The notes: a model not told the origin generated them from the letters alone. Positions 9,075 through 18,552 are shown, numbered from the stretch's first letter. The stretch is DNA of 64,000 nt from DATJGR01 sp963812255 (GCA_963812255.1 CAWEUM010000003.1:1375535-1439534), one strand, 5' to 3'. A program made the numbers and translations.

Positions 9075-9464
9075 TGATGTCTCCATCGATTCGAGTGCCA
9101 AGGGGATGAGTGCGACAGGCAGCTTACGGAAATACTGTCCTGAAAAGTACTGGGCCACTTTATTCAATCTAATCATTTAGATATATTGTCATCCTTTCCA
9201 CCACATTATGAATTACACGGAAGTGATTGATCGTTCGGAAAGTCAGTTGATCAACAGGGATCGAATCAACCGTCATCGCCGCGCCCGACAGCCCGCCTCC
9301 CAGCCCCTCCCCCAACGCGCACCGCGCAAGTCGGCGACGCTGCCCGATGCCGAGGAACGTTGACCCGAAACCGCGTTGCCCCTCGATAGAATCGTTGGTT
9401 TGTGCCTGACCCCGTGCGCTTCAACGCGTTGACCACGGTGGACCACCCCAGTTAACGTCGCCGC
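9075..9464. other. intergenic region between divergent genes
   Basis: 390 bp between cytochrome c' (reverse) and xseB (forward). The left half is AT-rich (around 9165-9230) and must hold the cytochrome c' promoter. I see no convincing gene or RNA; short open frames here have neither ribosome site nor coding pattern. Confidence 0.5.
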
Positions 9465-9743
9465 ATGAGCACCCCACCTGTCACGCCGCCCGTCACACGG
9501 CCTGTCGAGAATTTCGAAGCCGCGCTCGCGGAGCTCGAACAACTGGTCGAGCGCATGGAGACTGGCGAGCTGTCGCTGGAAGAGTCGCTGAAGGCATTCG
9601 AGCGCGGCGTCGCGTTGACGCGCGACTGCCAGCAAGCGCTGAAGAACGCCGAACTGCGCGTTCAGGCGCTCACCGAAACTGATGCGGGTCTCAGTCTCGA
9701 GGACGTCGAACCCGACGAATTCGAGCCTGATGATGGCGACTGA
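9465..9743 (+). CDS. xseB: exodeoxyribonuclease VII small subunit
   Basis: 92 residues. The core FEAALAELEQLVERMETGEL, then SLEESLKAFERGVAL and CQQALKNAELRVQ is the paired-helix fold of XseB, which caps the coiled-coil of XseA in the single-strand nuclease. The acidic tail is longer than usual. It overlaps ispA by 11 bp, the normal gammaproteobacterial arrangement. dxs, which often follows, is not here. Confidence 0.95.
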   Translation: MSTPPVTPPVTRPVENFEAALAELEQLVERMETGELSLEESLKAFERGVALTRDCQQALKNAELRVQALTETDAGLSLEDVEPDEFEPDDGD

Positions 9744-10626
9744 TCGCGACGCACTCGCACACTACCTCGTATTGATCGAACGCGACCTCCATGCACGCCT
9801 GCCGCAGACCACCGCGTCGGACGCGCTCTCCGTTCAACTCATCGAAGCGATGCGCTATGCAACGCTCGGAGGCGGCAAACGCATCCGTCCGCTGCTGACC
9901 TGTGCTACGGCCGCGAGCCTCGGTACCGATCCAACGCAAGCGCTCGCGCCCGCATGCGCCGTGGAGTTCATCCACGCCTATTCGTTGATTCACGATGACC
10001 TGCCCGCGATGGACGACGACGCGTTGCGACGCGGCAGGGCGACCGTACACATCGCGTTTGGCGAGTCAGTCGCGATTCTCGCCGGCGACGCGCTGCAGGC
10101 GCTTGCGTTTGAAACGGTCACTGGTGCGTACGCACTGCCGGCCCAGATGCGTCTTGCAATGATCGGCATCCTCGCGGGCGCTGTCGGATGGCAAGGCATG
10201 GTCGGTGGACAAGCATTCGACATGGACGCCACCGGTCTCAAGCTCTCGATCGAGGCATTGCAGAGGATGCATCGTGCCAAGACGGGCGCACTGTTGACCG
10301 CCGCGGTCGAACTCGGCGCACTGACCGCCGGCGCGAGTGATGCGACGCGCGACGCGCTACGCGATTTCGGGTCACTGGTGGGGCTTGCCTTTCAGATCGT
10401 CGACGACCTGCTGGACGCCACCGAGAACACCCAACAGATCGGCAAGGCCGCGGGCACCGACGCCGCGGCCGGCAAGAACACCTTCCCAGGCTTATTGGGA
10501 GTCGACGCGTCGCGCTTACGCGCGTCTGGCCTGCACGACGACGCGATCGCCGCTCTGCATCGCGCCGGCATCGACTCGGGCCCGCTGCACGCGATCGCGC
10601 ACCAGATCGTCGAGCGCACGCGTTAG
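9733..10626 (+). CDS. ispA: farnesyl diphosphate synthase (geranyltranstransferase)
   Basis: 297 residues from the ATG at 9733; an earlier in-frame start at 9682 would lie wholly inside xseB. GGGKRIRPLL is the substrate-binding loop. The first Asp-rich motif is IHDDLPAMDDD (DDxxD) and the second is FQIVDDLLDATE. It condenses IPP with DMAPP and GPP to give farnesyl diphosphate for quinones and undecaprenyl carriers. Cytosolic. Confidence 0.95.
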   Translation: MATDRDALAHYLVLIERDLHARLPQTTASDALSVQLIEAMRYATLGGGKRIRPLLTCATAASLGTDPTQALAPACAVEFIHAYSLIHDDLPAMDDDALRRGRATVHIAFGESVAILAGDALQALAFETVTGAYALPAQMRLAMIGILAGAVGWQGMVGGQAFDMDATGLKLSIEALQRMHRAKTGALLTAAVELGALTAGASDATRDALRDFGSLVGLAFQIVDDLLDATENTQQIGKAAGTDAAAGKNTFPGLLGVDASRLRASGLHDDAIAALHRAGIDSGPLHAIAHQIVERTR

Positions 10627-10647
10627 CCGTTTGCCCGTGGCGGGGGG

Positions 10648-11304
10648 TCAGTAGAGCTGCTTGAGAATCAGCACGTTCGCCTGCTGTTCCATTTTGACCT
10701 TGCCCAGAAACGACATACCGAGCAGAACTTCGACGGGATAGTCCCCGGGAATCACCGCCGCGCGGACGTGATGTGTCGTGATGCCTCCGACCGTGAGCGT
10801 GTCGAGGTCGATCAGGTATGAATCCACCCGCCCTTGCGCCGTGACAACGGATGCGTGTTCGGGCGATGCAATGTACTGAATGCCCATTTCCTTTGCGCTG
10901 CGTTCGCTGATCGCGACAAGCGATGCGCCGGTATCTACGAGGAAGTCGGCCGAACGGCCGTTGATGGTGCCTTGTGCACGATATTGACCCACCTTGTCGG
11001 GTGCGATCGACAGCGTGGTGTGGGTCGGTGCCTGAAAGACGCCGCCAATCTGATCACTCAACGTCAGACGATACGTCTGATCCTTGTAGCGAACCACGGC
11101 GTGGTGCGCGTCCGACTCGATCAAGGTTGCACCTTCGACCGAGGTCTGGCCAACCGTAAGGTAGTGTTCGGCGCCCAACACGCGGATCATGGCGCGGTCC
11201 TTGAAGAGACCGACTGCTTCGACCGGGGAATTTGCGAACGCGGCGTCTGCGAGGCCGAACAACAAGGCGACCGTTAGGAGTCGCGCCGTGCGATATCCAT
11301 CCAT
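10648..11304 (-). CDS. periplasmic retropepsin-like aspartic protease
   Basis: 218 residues from the ATG at 11304 (MDGYRTARLLTVALLFGLAD), which begins a signal peptide; a longer start at 11337 is possible. Residues about 100-218 are a single-domain clan AA protease (TIGR02281 type): the catalytic DTGAS in ADFLVDTGASLVAIS, then the flap region and LLGMSFLGKVKM, the usual end of the fold. The N-terminal part (VGLFKDRAMIRVLGAEHYLTVG) is the accessory domain common in these exported proteins. Substrate unknown. Confidence 0.85.
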   Translation of the reverse strand: MDGYRTARLLTVALLFGLADAAFANSPVEAVGLFKDRAMIRVLGAEHYLTVGQTSVEGATLIESDAHHAVVRYKDQTYRLTLSDQIGGVFQAPTHTTLSIAPDKVGQYRAQGTINGRSADFLVDTGASLVAISERSAKEMGIQYIASPEHASVVTAQGRVDSYLIDLDTLTVGGITTHHVRAAVIPGDYPVEVLLGMSFLGKVKMEQQANVLILKQLY

Positions 11305-11368
11305 GTACTTCGCCTCAGATGCGTGCGCTGAAATCATACGTCCGGCTCACTCACCAACGGAGAGCGAT

Positions 11369-11824
11369 TCAGCCGATTGAGAGCCAAAGCACAAGCGCGG
11401 CGAGAACTCCGGCGAGCACGTCGTCGAGGACGACGCCGAGCCCGCCGGTGAGACGACGATCGGCCCAGGACACCGGCCACGGCTTGACGATATCGAACAG
11501 ACGAAACAGCAAGAACCCGGCGCCGACGCCGAGCAACGATTTCGGCGCGGTGACGAGCGCGATCCATTGGCCGACGAACTCGTCCAGCACGAACGCGGGC
11601 GCATCGCCGACTCCCGCGGCCCGACAGGCGCGATCGACAACCCAGATCGAGACGATCGTAATGCCGACAACGATTCCGAGTTGTACCGGAAGCGACAGAT
11701 GCGCGAGCAGAAACCACCAGATCGGCAGCGCGAGCAGACTACCCACGGTGCCGGGTGCCACCGGCGCGAGGCCGCTGCCGAGCCCGGTCGCGAACAGCAC
11801 GGACGGATTCTTCAGATCGGACAC
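11369..11824 (-). CDS. pgpA: phosphatidylglycerophosphatase A
   Basis: 151 residues from a GTG at 11824. This start leaves 19 bp after thiL and gives the family's short lead-in before FATGLGSGLAPVAPGTVGSL, the PgpA signature. FVLDEFVGQWIAL and FLLFRLFDIVKPWPV follow, then a C-terminal membrane helix with acidic LDDVLAGVLAAL. It dephosphorylates phosphatidylglycerol phosphate at the inner membrane. Last gene of the nrdR-ribD-ribH-nusB-thiL-pgpA run. Confidence 0.93.
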   Translation of the reverse strand: MSDLKNPSVLFATGLGSGLAPVAPGTVGSLLALPIWWFLLAHLSLPVQLGIVVGITIVSIWVVDRACRAAGVGDAPAFVLDEFVGQWIALVTAPKSLLGVGAGFLLFRLFDIVKPWPVSWADRRLTGGLGVVLDDVLAGVLAALVLWLSIG

Positions 11825-11843
11825 GGCAATTCGACCTTTCGGC

Positions 11844-12797
11844 TCAGCGGAAATGATCGAATCCTCCGCGCCGCAGTTGCACGAGGCGGCCATGCGAACG
11901 AACAGACACGCCCTCCCCGGCACGAACTTCCCCAACAACCGTCACCTGCAGCGGCAATTCGCGCAACCGCTCCCGGTCGCGCGGCGCGATCGTGAAACAC
12001 AGTTCGTAATCATCGCCGCCGGTCGCCGCGAGTTCCGCATTCACGCCGGCGAGCACCGGCACGGCATCGAGGTCGACCTCCGCCGCAACGCCGCTGGCTC
12101 GACACAGATGCGCAAGGTCCGCGACCAGACCATCGGAAATGTCGATCGCCGCGCTCGCGAGGCCACGCAGCGCGCATCCCAGTTCGATGCGCGGCTCGGG
12201 CATGTAGTAGCGGCGCAGCGGAAAGAGTGGCTGATCCGGCGCGCTCGCCAGCAACGCTTTGCGGCGAGGCGGTGCCTCCAGATCCGTCCGACTCAGCGCA
12301 GCAGCAGCGCCACCGAGCAGATAGCTCACGCAGACGAGATCTCCCGGCCGCGCACCGGCACGCGTCAAAGCCAGATCCGGCGGGACATAGCCGTGCACAC
12401 TAACGGCCACATTAAGGGGTCCTCTAGCCAGATTTCCGCCCACGATCTTCGCGCCATAGCGCGCCGCATACGCAGCGACACCGCGCCCGAATTCTTCGAG
12501 CCAGCGGCCAGAATCGTCCGGCAGCGTCAACGCAATCAGCACGTGACCCGGCTCGGCGCCCATTGCCGCGAGATCGGACAGGCTGATCCCCAACGCGCGG
12601 CATCCGATCAGATCGGCGGGCGCATTGACGGGAAAGTGCACGCCGGCGACCAGCGAATCGATCGAGCTGACGAGGATCTGGCCCGCAGGCGGCAAAATCA
12701 GCGCCGCATCGTCTCCGGGGCCCAACAGTATGCTGGGACCGCGAGCGTTGTCGCCGAGCAATTCGATCAGCCGATCGATGCGGGAAAACTCATCCAT
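11844..12797 (-). CDS. thiL: thiamine-monophosphate kinase
   Basis: 317 residues from the ATG at 12797 (MDEFSRIDRLIELLG, the canonical ThiL start); it overlaps nusB by 8 bp. LLGPGDDAALILPP is the ATP/Mg loop. SSIDSLVAGVHFP and ALGISLSDLAAMGAEP are the paired motifs of the PurM-like fold, and AAIDISDGLVADLAHL is the C-terminal signature. It converts thiamine phosphate to thiamine pyrophosphate. Confidence 0.95.
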   Translation of the reverse strand: MDEFSRIDRLIELLGDNARGPSILLGPGDDAALILPPAGQILVSSIDSLVAGVHFPVNAPADLIGCRALGISLSDLAAMGAEPGHVLIALTLPDDSGRWLEEFGRGVAAYAARYGAKIVGGNLARGPLNVAVSVHGYVPPDLALTRAGARPGDLVCVSYLLGGAAAALSRTDLEAPPRRKALLASAPDQPLFPLRRYYMPEPRIELGCALRGLASAAIDISDGLVADLAHLCRASGVAAEVDLDAVPVLAGVNAELAATGGDDYELCFTIAPRDRERLRELPLQVTVVGEVRAGEGVSVRSHGRLVQLRRGGFDHFR

Positions 12798-13236
12798 CGG
12801 CCGCGACTTCGCGCGCCCGCTGGGTGCGTGCGACTGCATCGAGCACGCCGTTGATATAGCGATGGCTCTCTTCTGCGCCGAACACGCGCGCCAGGCCTAC
12901 CGCTTCGTCGATGGCCACTTTGAATGGCACGTCCTGGCGATGGCACAGCTCGTAAACGCCCATCCTCAACAGCGCAAGCTCTACCCGATCGAGTTCCATC
13001 ACTTTGCGATCGAGCAGCGGCGCGAGGCATTCGTCGAGCGATGCGCAACTGCCGATGACACCGCGCAGCACCTGATGAAAGAATTCGCCATCAACCCGTT
13101 CGAAGTTCGGGTCTTCACGAAACTGACGCTCGATCTCGGCTTCGTCGGCACCCGACATCTGCCACTGGTACAGCGCCTGCAGCAGCAGGCGCCGCGCGCG
13201 GCGGCGGGAAAACGGATCGAAGCGTGCTTCAGGCAT
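12790..13236 (-). CDS. nusB: transcription antitermination factor NusB
   Basis: 148 residues from the ATG at 13236, matching the family length. RRRARRLLLQALYQWQMSG is the N-terminal RNA-binding helix and VPFKVAIDEAVGLARVFG with the following helix is the conserved C-terminal signature. It acts with NusE in rRNA antitermination. It lies between ribH and thiL as in most gammaproteobacteria. Confidence 0.95.
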   Translation of the reverse strand: MPEARFDPFSRRRARRLLLQALYQWQMSGADEAEIERQFREDPNFERVDGEFFHQVLRGVIGSCASLDECLAPLLDRKVMELDRVELALLRMGVYELCHRQDVPFKVAIDEAVGLARVFGAEESHRYINGVLDAVARTQRAREVAADG

Positions 13237-13286
13237 GGGAAGTGTTCCGTTCAAATCTGCTCTTTCAAATCTGCTCTTATGGAAGC

Positions 13287-13763
13287 TCAACCCAGTTTGT
13301 CGAGCACGCTGATCATTTCCAACGCCGTCATCGCTGCGTCGCACCCCTTGTTGCCGGCTTTGGTTCCGGCGCGCTCGATCGCCTGTTCGATCGAATCGGT
13401 GGTTAACACACCGAACGCGACCGGCAACGACAGTTCGAGGCTCACGCGCGCCAGGCCCGCAGCACATTGTCCGGCGACATAGTCGAAGTGCGGCGTCGCA
13501 CCGCGGATCACTGCGCCGAGCGCGATGATTGCGTCGTGACCGCCCTTACCCTCGCCGACACGCTTGACAGCCAACGGCAATTCGAAGCAGCCCGGTACTT
13601 TGATCAACGTGATGTCCTTTATGGCCACGCCATGACGCACCAGCGTGTCGACGGCACCTTCGACGAGGCTGTCGACGATGTAGTTGTTGAAGCGACCTGC
13701 GACGATGGCGACCTTACGGCCGCTACCGCTAAACCCGCCCTCGATCGTCTTCACATCAGCCAT
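13287..13763 (-). CDS. ribH: 6,7-dimethyl-8-ribityllumazine synthase
   Basis: 158 residues. KVAIVAGRFNNYIVDSLVEG is the substrate-binding opening and KVPGCFELPLAVKRV follows. ALGAVIRGATPHFDYVAGQC includes the catalytic His region, and PVAFGVLTTDSIEQAIERAG is the C-terminal signature. It condenses 5-amino-6-ribitylaminouracil with dihydroxybutanone phosphate in riboflavin synthesis. The 58 bp upstream leads directly to ribD. Confidence 0.96.
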   Translation of the reverse strand: MADVKTIEGGFSGSGRKVAIVAGRFNNYIVDSLVEGAVDTLVRHGVAIKDITLIKVPGCFELPLAVKRVGEGKGGHDAIIALGAVIRGATPHFDYVAGQCAAGLARVSLELSLPVAFGVLTTDSIEQAIERAGTKAGNKGCDAAMTALEMISVLDKLG

Positions 13764-13821
13764 GCTATGTCTCCGAGTAAATGCTGCTCAGTCCAAGGGT
13801 TATATAGTGCGCCACACGACA

Positions 13822-14937
13822 CTAGGAGGCCACGCGCAAGATACGCAGCCGCAGATCATCGCCGATCTGCCGACAGTCCATGATCGTTCCGTTGATCGCA
13901 TCGGCAAGACGATCGACCGACAAATCGGCAAAGGGGCGAGCGGTCCCACCAAGCAGTTTAGGCGCCACGTATACGATTGCTTCGTCCCACAGCGCCTGGC
14001 GGAAAACGTCACCCGTCAACCGCGGCCCGGCCTCGACCAGCAGTTCATTGACACCGCGGTTCGCCAACTCGGCCAGTAGCACGCCTATGTCGATAAGCGA
14101 AGCAGGCTGCCTCAATAGTTCGGCACCGGCGTCGACGAGCGCTCGTTTGGCGTCTTCGGTCGCAGCGACATACACCAGCAGGACCGGCGGAGTTTGCAAC
14201 AACGTTGCGGTCGGCGATGTACGCAACGCGGAATCGACAACGACGCGCAATGGCTGACGGATGACGCCATCCACCGCGTACTGGGGGTCGCGCACGGTCA
14301 GTCGCGGATCGTCCGCCAGCACCGTGCCAATCCCGGTCAGAATCGCGCAACTGCGCGCGCGCCAGTACTGCGCATCCGCGCGCGCAGCGGCACCGGTGAT
14401 CCACTGGCTTTCGCCCGACGCGGTCGCGGCGCGGCCGTCGAGCGTCGCGGCAACTTTCACGCGAACCCACGGTCGCCGCTGCGTCAGCCGGTTGAAAAAG
14501 CCGCGATTCAGTTCCGCGGCGGCCGGACGTTCGCACACGTCGACGCGGATGCCTGCGGCGCGCAACCGCTCTATACCTCGACCTGAGACGCGCGGATCCG
14601 GATCGCCCGATGCCGTCACGACGCGCGCGACACCTGCATCGATCAACGCGTCGGTACACGGCGGCATCCGACCGTGATGCGAACACGGTTCGAGCGAAAC
14701 GTAACAGGTCGATCCGGCAGCGGATCGTCCGCCGGTGGACGTCGCGGCGTCGGCCAGCGCGGCTGCTTCGGCGTGCGCACTACCCGCGCGCCGGTGCCAG
14801 CCGCGGCCGATGATGTTGCCGTCGTGAACCAGCACGCAACCAACGCGCGGATTCGGTGTGGTCGAATAGAGGCCATTGCGCGCGAGTTCAACGGCCACGT
14901 CAAGGAACAGAAGATCGGAGTCCGCCAACTGGTGCAT
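13822..14937 (-). CDS. ribD: bifunctional riboflavin biosynthesis deaminase/reductase RibD
   Basis: 371 residues from the ATG at 14937; longer in-frame starts lie inside nrdR. The deaminase domain (about 1-145) has the zinc site HAEAAAL plus PCSHHGRMPPC. The reductase domain follows (WVRVKVAATLDGRAATASGE, LLVEAGPRLTGDVFRQ). It performs the second and third steps of riboflavin synthesis. The genes usually found between ribD and ribH in gammaproteobacteria (ribE and ribBA) are absent here. Confidence 0.95.
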   Translation of the reverse strand: MHQLADSDLLFLDVAVELARNGLYSTTPNPRVGCVLVHDGNIIGRGWHRRAGSAHAEAAALADAATSTGGRSAAGSTCYVSLEPCSHHGRMPPCTDALIDAGVARVVTASGDPDPRVSGRGIERLRAAGIRVDVCERPAAAELNRGFFNRLTQRRPWVRVKVAATLDGRAATASGESQWITGAAARADAQYWRARSCAILTGIGTVLADDPRLTVRDPQYAVDGVIRQPLRVVVDSALRTSPTATLLQTPPVLLVYVAATEDAKRALVDAGAELLRQPASLIDIGVLLAELANRGVNELLVEAGPRLTGDVFRQALWDEAIVYVAPKLLGGTARPFADLSVDRLADAINGTIMDCRQIGDDLRLRILRVAS

Positions 14938-14950
14938 TTCTATTGCGGCG

Positions 14951-15448
14951 CTATGAGCCGCCTTTGGTCTTCGCAAGCGGCGTGAGATCGTCGGCGTGTC
15001 CTTTCGCCAGCTTGCGGATTTCGTCCTGGAATTCGCTGACATCCTGAAAATCGCGGTACACAGAAGCAAACCGAACGTAGGCGATTCCATCCATCTGTCG
15101 CAGCTCGCGCATGACCTCTTCGCCAACCATCCGCGACGGCAATTCGCGCTCACCGGACGAGCGCAGCCGATGCATGATCCGGGCGATCCCGGCTTCGATT
15201 TCCTCCGTGCTCACGGGACGTTTTTCGAGTGCGCGCTGCAACCCCGAGCGAAGTTTCTCTTCATTGAAGGGCTCTCGAATGCCATCGCGTTTGACGATGC
15301 GCGGCATCACCAGCTCGGCGGTTTCGAAAGTTGTGAAGCGTTCGCCGCACGTCTGGCATTCGCGCCGGCGGCGCACCTGATCACCATCCGCAACAAGGCG
15401 CGAATCGATGACTTTTGTGTCGTCGGCGCCACAGAAGGGACAGTGCAC
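14951..15448 (-). CDS. nrdR: transcriptional repressor NrdR
   Basis: 165 residues. The N-terminal zinc ribbon is formed by MHCPFCGADDTKVIDSR and CQTCGERFTTFE. The ATP-cone domain follows (VKRDGIREPFNEEKLRSGLQ). It represses ribonucleotide reductase operons in response to adenine nucleotides. It is 10 bp after glyA and 13 bp before ribD, all on one strand. Confidence 0.96.
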   Translation of the reverse strand: MHCPFCGADDTKVIDSRLVADGDQVRRRRECQTCGERFTTFETAELVMPRIVKRDGIREPFNEEKLRSGLQRALEKRPVSTEEIEAGIARIMHRLRSSGERELPSRMVGEEVMRELRQMDGIAYVRFASVYRDFQDVSEFQDEIRKLAKGHADDLTPLAKTKGGS

Positions 15449-15457
15449 CGGCGCTCC

Positions 15458-16720
15458 TCAGCTCGCCGCGGCGTACACGGGGAAACGCCGACACAGCTCG
15501 ATCGCGCGATGCTGAACCGTCGCGATCATGTTGTCGTTCTCGAGGTCGTCGAGCACATCGCACATCCAAGCCGTCAAGGTCGTGCACTCGGCTTCCTTGA
15601 AGCCGCGCGTGGTGACCGCGGGCGTGCCGATGCGTAGACCGGAGGTGACGAACGGTGAACGCGGATCGTTCGGCACCGCATTCTTATTGACGGTGATGTT
15701 GGCGCGGCCCAATGCGGCGTCGGCTGCCTTACCGGTGATCTCTTTGTCGATCAGGTCGAGCAGGAACAGATGGTTGTCCGTGCCACCGGATACCACTCGA
15801 TAGCCGCGCTGCTGAAACTGCGTCGCCATCACGCGCGCGTTGGCGATCACCTGCTCCTGATATGCAGCGAACTCTGGCTCCATTGCTTCTTTGAAACACA
15901 CCGCTTTCGCTGCGATCACGTGCATCAGCGGTCCACCCTGGGTGCCCGGGAACAACGCGGAGTTGAGCTTTTTCTCGATGTCGGCATTGGCGCGCGCGAG
16001 GATCAGACCGCCGCGCGGACCGCGCAGCGTCTTGTGCGTGGTGGACGTCACGACGTCAGCGAACGGCACCGGGTTTGGATACAGCCCCGTTGCAACGAGC
16101 CCGGCGACATGCGCCATGTCGACCAGAAAGTACGCGCCCACCGAATCCGCTATGTCGCGGAAGCGTTGCCAGTCCATCTTTCGCGAATACGCCGAAAATC
16201 CCGCCACGAGCAGCTTCGGCCGGTGCGCCTGTGCCAGGGCTTCGACCTGCGCGTAGTCGACTTCGCCGGTCGCCGGATCGAGACCGTACTGTACGGCGTG
16301 ATACACCTTCCCGGAAAAATTGACCGCCGCCCCGTGGGTCAGGTGGCCACCCGCGTCGAGGCTCATACCGAGGACGGTATCGCCCGCGGACAACAGCGCG
16401 AGATAGGCGGCCGCGTTGGCCTGAGACCCGGAATGGGGTTGCACGTTTGCGAATGCGGCGCCGAACAGCTGTTTGGCGCGTTCGATCGCGAGCACTTCGA
16501 CCTGATCGACGTACTCGCAACCACCGTAGTAGCGCTTCGACGGATATCCTTCCGCGTACTTGTTCGTCAACACGGTGCCCTGCGCCTGCAGCACCCTCGG
16601 ACTCGCATAGTTTTCCGACGCGATCAGCTCGATGTGGTCTTCCTGGCGCTGTTGCTCTTCTGAGATGGCGTGCCACAACGCGTCGTCGTAGCCGGCAACC
16701 GTCATTTTCGGGTCGAACAT
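15458..16720 (-). CDS. glyA: serine hydroxymethyltransferase
   Basis: 420 residues from the ATG at 16720. ELIASENYASPRVLQAQGT and NKYAEGYPSKRYYGGCEYVD are the folate and substrate regions. VTSTTHKTLRGPRGG contains the PLP lysine. It makes glycine and methylene-tetrahydrofolate from serine. A start 25 codons upstream is open but outside family length. It diverges from ettA across a palindromic repeat. Confidence 0.97.
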   Translation of the reverse strand: MFDPKMTVAGYDDALWHAISEEQQRQEDHIELIASENYASPRVLQAQGTVLTNKYAEGYPSKRYYGGCEYVDQVEVLAIERAKQLFGAAFANVQPHSGSQANAAAYLALLSAGDTVLGMSLDAGGHLTHGAAVNFSGKVYHAVQYGLDPATGEVDYAQVEALAQAHRPKLLVAGFSAYSRKMDWQRFRDIADSVGAYFLVDMAHVAGLVATGLYPNPVPFADVVTSTTHKTLRGPRGGLILARANADIEKKLNSALFPGTQGGPLMHVIAAKAVCFKEAMEPEFAAYQEQVIANARVMATQFQQRGYRVVSGGTDNHLFLLDLIDKEITGKAADAALGRANITVNKNAVPNDPRSPFVTSGLRIGTPAVTTRGFKEAECTTLTAWMCDVLDDLENDNMIATVQHRAIELCRRFPVYAAAS

Positions 16721-16810
16721 GGAGAATCCGGGCGGCTGAGGAAGCGACGTATTGTAGCCTAAGGCCCGAAATCGGAGCACGTGAAAGCCCATCATCGCGA
16801 AGATGAACGA

Positions 16811-16831
16811 GGGTCAGAGTGACTCTGACCC
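16811..16831. repeat. palindromic intergenic repeat, copy 1 (GGGTCAGAGT/ACTCTGACCC)
   Basis: A perfect 10-bp inverted repeat around a single base, between divergent glyA and ettA. The same core occurs at 18553-18593 and, with a longer loop, at 21731-21771. It sits 51 bp upstream of ettA, so it would lie in or near the ettA leader. Confidence 0.75.
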
Positions 16832-16881
16832 CATTCCCCATTCGCACTACAATGGGCGCCCCAATTTTTCCAAGCAGCACG

Positions 16882-18552
16882 ATGGCGCAGTACGTCTACA
16901 CTATGAATCGCGTCTCCAAGGTCGTACCCGGTGGACGCAAGATTCTCGAGAACATCTCGCTGTCGTTTTTCCCAGGCGCCAAGATCGGCGTACTGGGCCT
17001 GAACGGGTCCGGGAAATCGACACTGCTGAAGATCATGGCCGGCCTCGACACACAGATCGACGGCGAAGCGCGTCCGCAGAAAGGCCTGCACGTCGGATTC
17101 CTGCCTCAGGAGCCGCAACTGGACCCATCCAAAGACGTTCGCGGCAACGTCGAACAGGGCGTCGCCGAACTCAAAGCCCTGCTGACCGAGTACGACGAGA
17201 TCTCCAACAAGTTCGCGGAGCCGATGTCCGACGACGAGATGAACGCGCTGCTCGAGCGGCAGGGCGATCTGCAGACGAAAATCGACGACGCCGACGGCTG
17301 GGACCTGGATCGCACGCTCGATATCGCCGCCGACGCGCTGCGCCTGCCGAGTTGGGAGGCCGATGTGGCGCATCTGTCGGGTGGCGAGAAGCGTCGCGTC
17401 GCGCTGTGCACGTTGCTGCTGTCGCGTCCGGACATGCTGCTGCTGGACGAACCGACCAACCACCTCGACGCCGAGAGCGTGGCGTGGCTCGAACGCTTTC
17501 TGGGCGAGTATCCCGGTACCGTTGTAGCGGTGACCCACGACCGTTACTTCCTCGACAACGTCGCCGGCTGGATCCTCGAACTCGACCGCGGCCGCGGTAT
17601 TCCGTTCGAGGGTAACTACAGCGCCTGGCTCGACGCAAAGGACAAACGGCTGAGCTCGGAGGCAAGCCAGGAGCAGGCCCGGCAACGCGCAATCAAGGCC
17701 GAATTGGAATGGGTGCGATCGAATCCGAAGGGCCGTCAGGCGAAGAGCAAAGCCCGGCTCGCGCGCTTCGAGGAACTGATGTCGAAGGAGGTGCAGACCC
17801 GCAACGAAACGTCCGAACTGTACATTCCACCTGGACCGCGCCTTGGCGAGAAAGTCATCGAGCTCACGAACATCAGTAAGGGCTACGGTGACCGGCTGCT
17901 GATCGAAGACGCGTCGTTCAGCATTCCACGTGGTGCGATCGTCGGCATCATCGGCGCCAACGGTGCCGGTAAGACGACATTGTTCCGCATGATCACGGAT
18001 CGCGAGGCGCCCGACTCGGGCACCTTGGAACTTGGCGAAACCGTGCAGCTCGCATACGTCGACCAGAGCCGCGACGACCTCGACCCCACGAAGAGCGTCT
18101 GGGAGGAGATCTCCAACGGCCAGGACATCATGCGCGTCGGCGCATACGAAATTCCGTCCCGCGCGTATGCGGGACGTTTCAACTTCCGCGGCGCGGATCA
18201 ACAGAAGAAGGTCGGCGACCTGTCCGGTGGCGAACGCAACCGCTTGCACCTGGCGAAACTGTTGCGTCAGGGCGCCAACGTCCTGTTGCTCGATGAGCCG
18301 ACCAATGATCTGGACGTCGAAACGCTGCGTGCGCTGGAGGATGCGTTACTGAATTTCCCCGGCACCATCCTGGTGGTCTCGCACGATCGTTGGTTTCTCG
18401 ATCGGATCGCGACGCACATGCTGGCATTCGAGGGCGACAGCCATGTCGAATGGTTCGCCGGAAACTTCAGCGACTACGAAGAAGACCATAAGAAGCGTCT
18501 CGGCGCGGCCGCAGTAGAACCGACGCGAATTCGCTACAAGAAGCTCGCTTGA
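16882..18552 (+). CDS. ettA: ABC-F translation factor, energy-dependent translational throttle protein
   Basis: 556 residues from the ATG at 16882, matching the 555 of E. coli EttA; the frame is open 63 bp upstream but without homology. Two ABC domains without membrane segments. The first has GLNGSGKST, LSGGEKRRVAL and LLLDEPTNHLDAES. The linker holds the positively charged P-site tRNA-interaction motif (KGRQAKSKARLARFEELM). The second has GANGAGKTT, LSGGERNRLHLAKLL and DEPTNDLD. It binds the ribosomal E site and gates the first elongation step at low energy charge. Confidence 0.96.
   Translation: MAQYVYTMNRVSKVVPGGRKILENISLSFFPGAKIGVLGLNGSGKSTLLKIMAGLDTQIDGEARPQKGLHVGFLPQEPQLDPSKDVRGNVEQGVAELKALLTEYDEISNKFAEPMSDDEMNALLERQGDLQTKIDDADGWDLDRTLDIAADALRLPSWEADVAHLSGGEKRRVALCTLLLSRPDMLLLDEPTNHLDAESVAWLERFLGEYPGTVVAVTHDRYFLDNVAGWILELDRGRGIPFEGNYSAWLDAKDKRLSSEASQEQARQRAIKAELEWVRSNPKGRQAKSKARLARFEELMSKEVQTRNETSELYIPPGPRLGEKVIELTNISKGYGDRLLIEDASFSIPRGAIVGIIGANGAGKTTLFRMITDREAPDSGTLELGETVQLAYVDQSRDDLDPTKSVWEEISNGQDIMRVGAYEIPSRAYAGRFNFRGADQQKKVGDLSGGERNRLHLAKLLRQGANVLLLDEPTNDLDVETLRALEDALLNFPGTILVVSHDRWFLDRIATHMLAFEGDSHVEWFAGNFSDYEEDHKKRLGAAAVEPTRIRYKKLA

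Noticed and set aside
11232..12854. A 540-residue frame opposite pgpA and thiL
   Set aside because: Rich in Arg, Gln and Thr without any fold, and lies over two well-supported genes.
16792..18249. A 485-residue open frame opposite ettA
   Set aside because: It mirrors ettA codons throughout, has no known domain, and ettA is a certain gene with full motifs.
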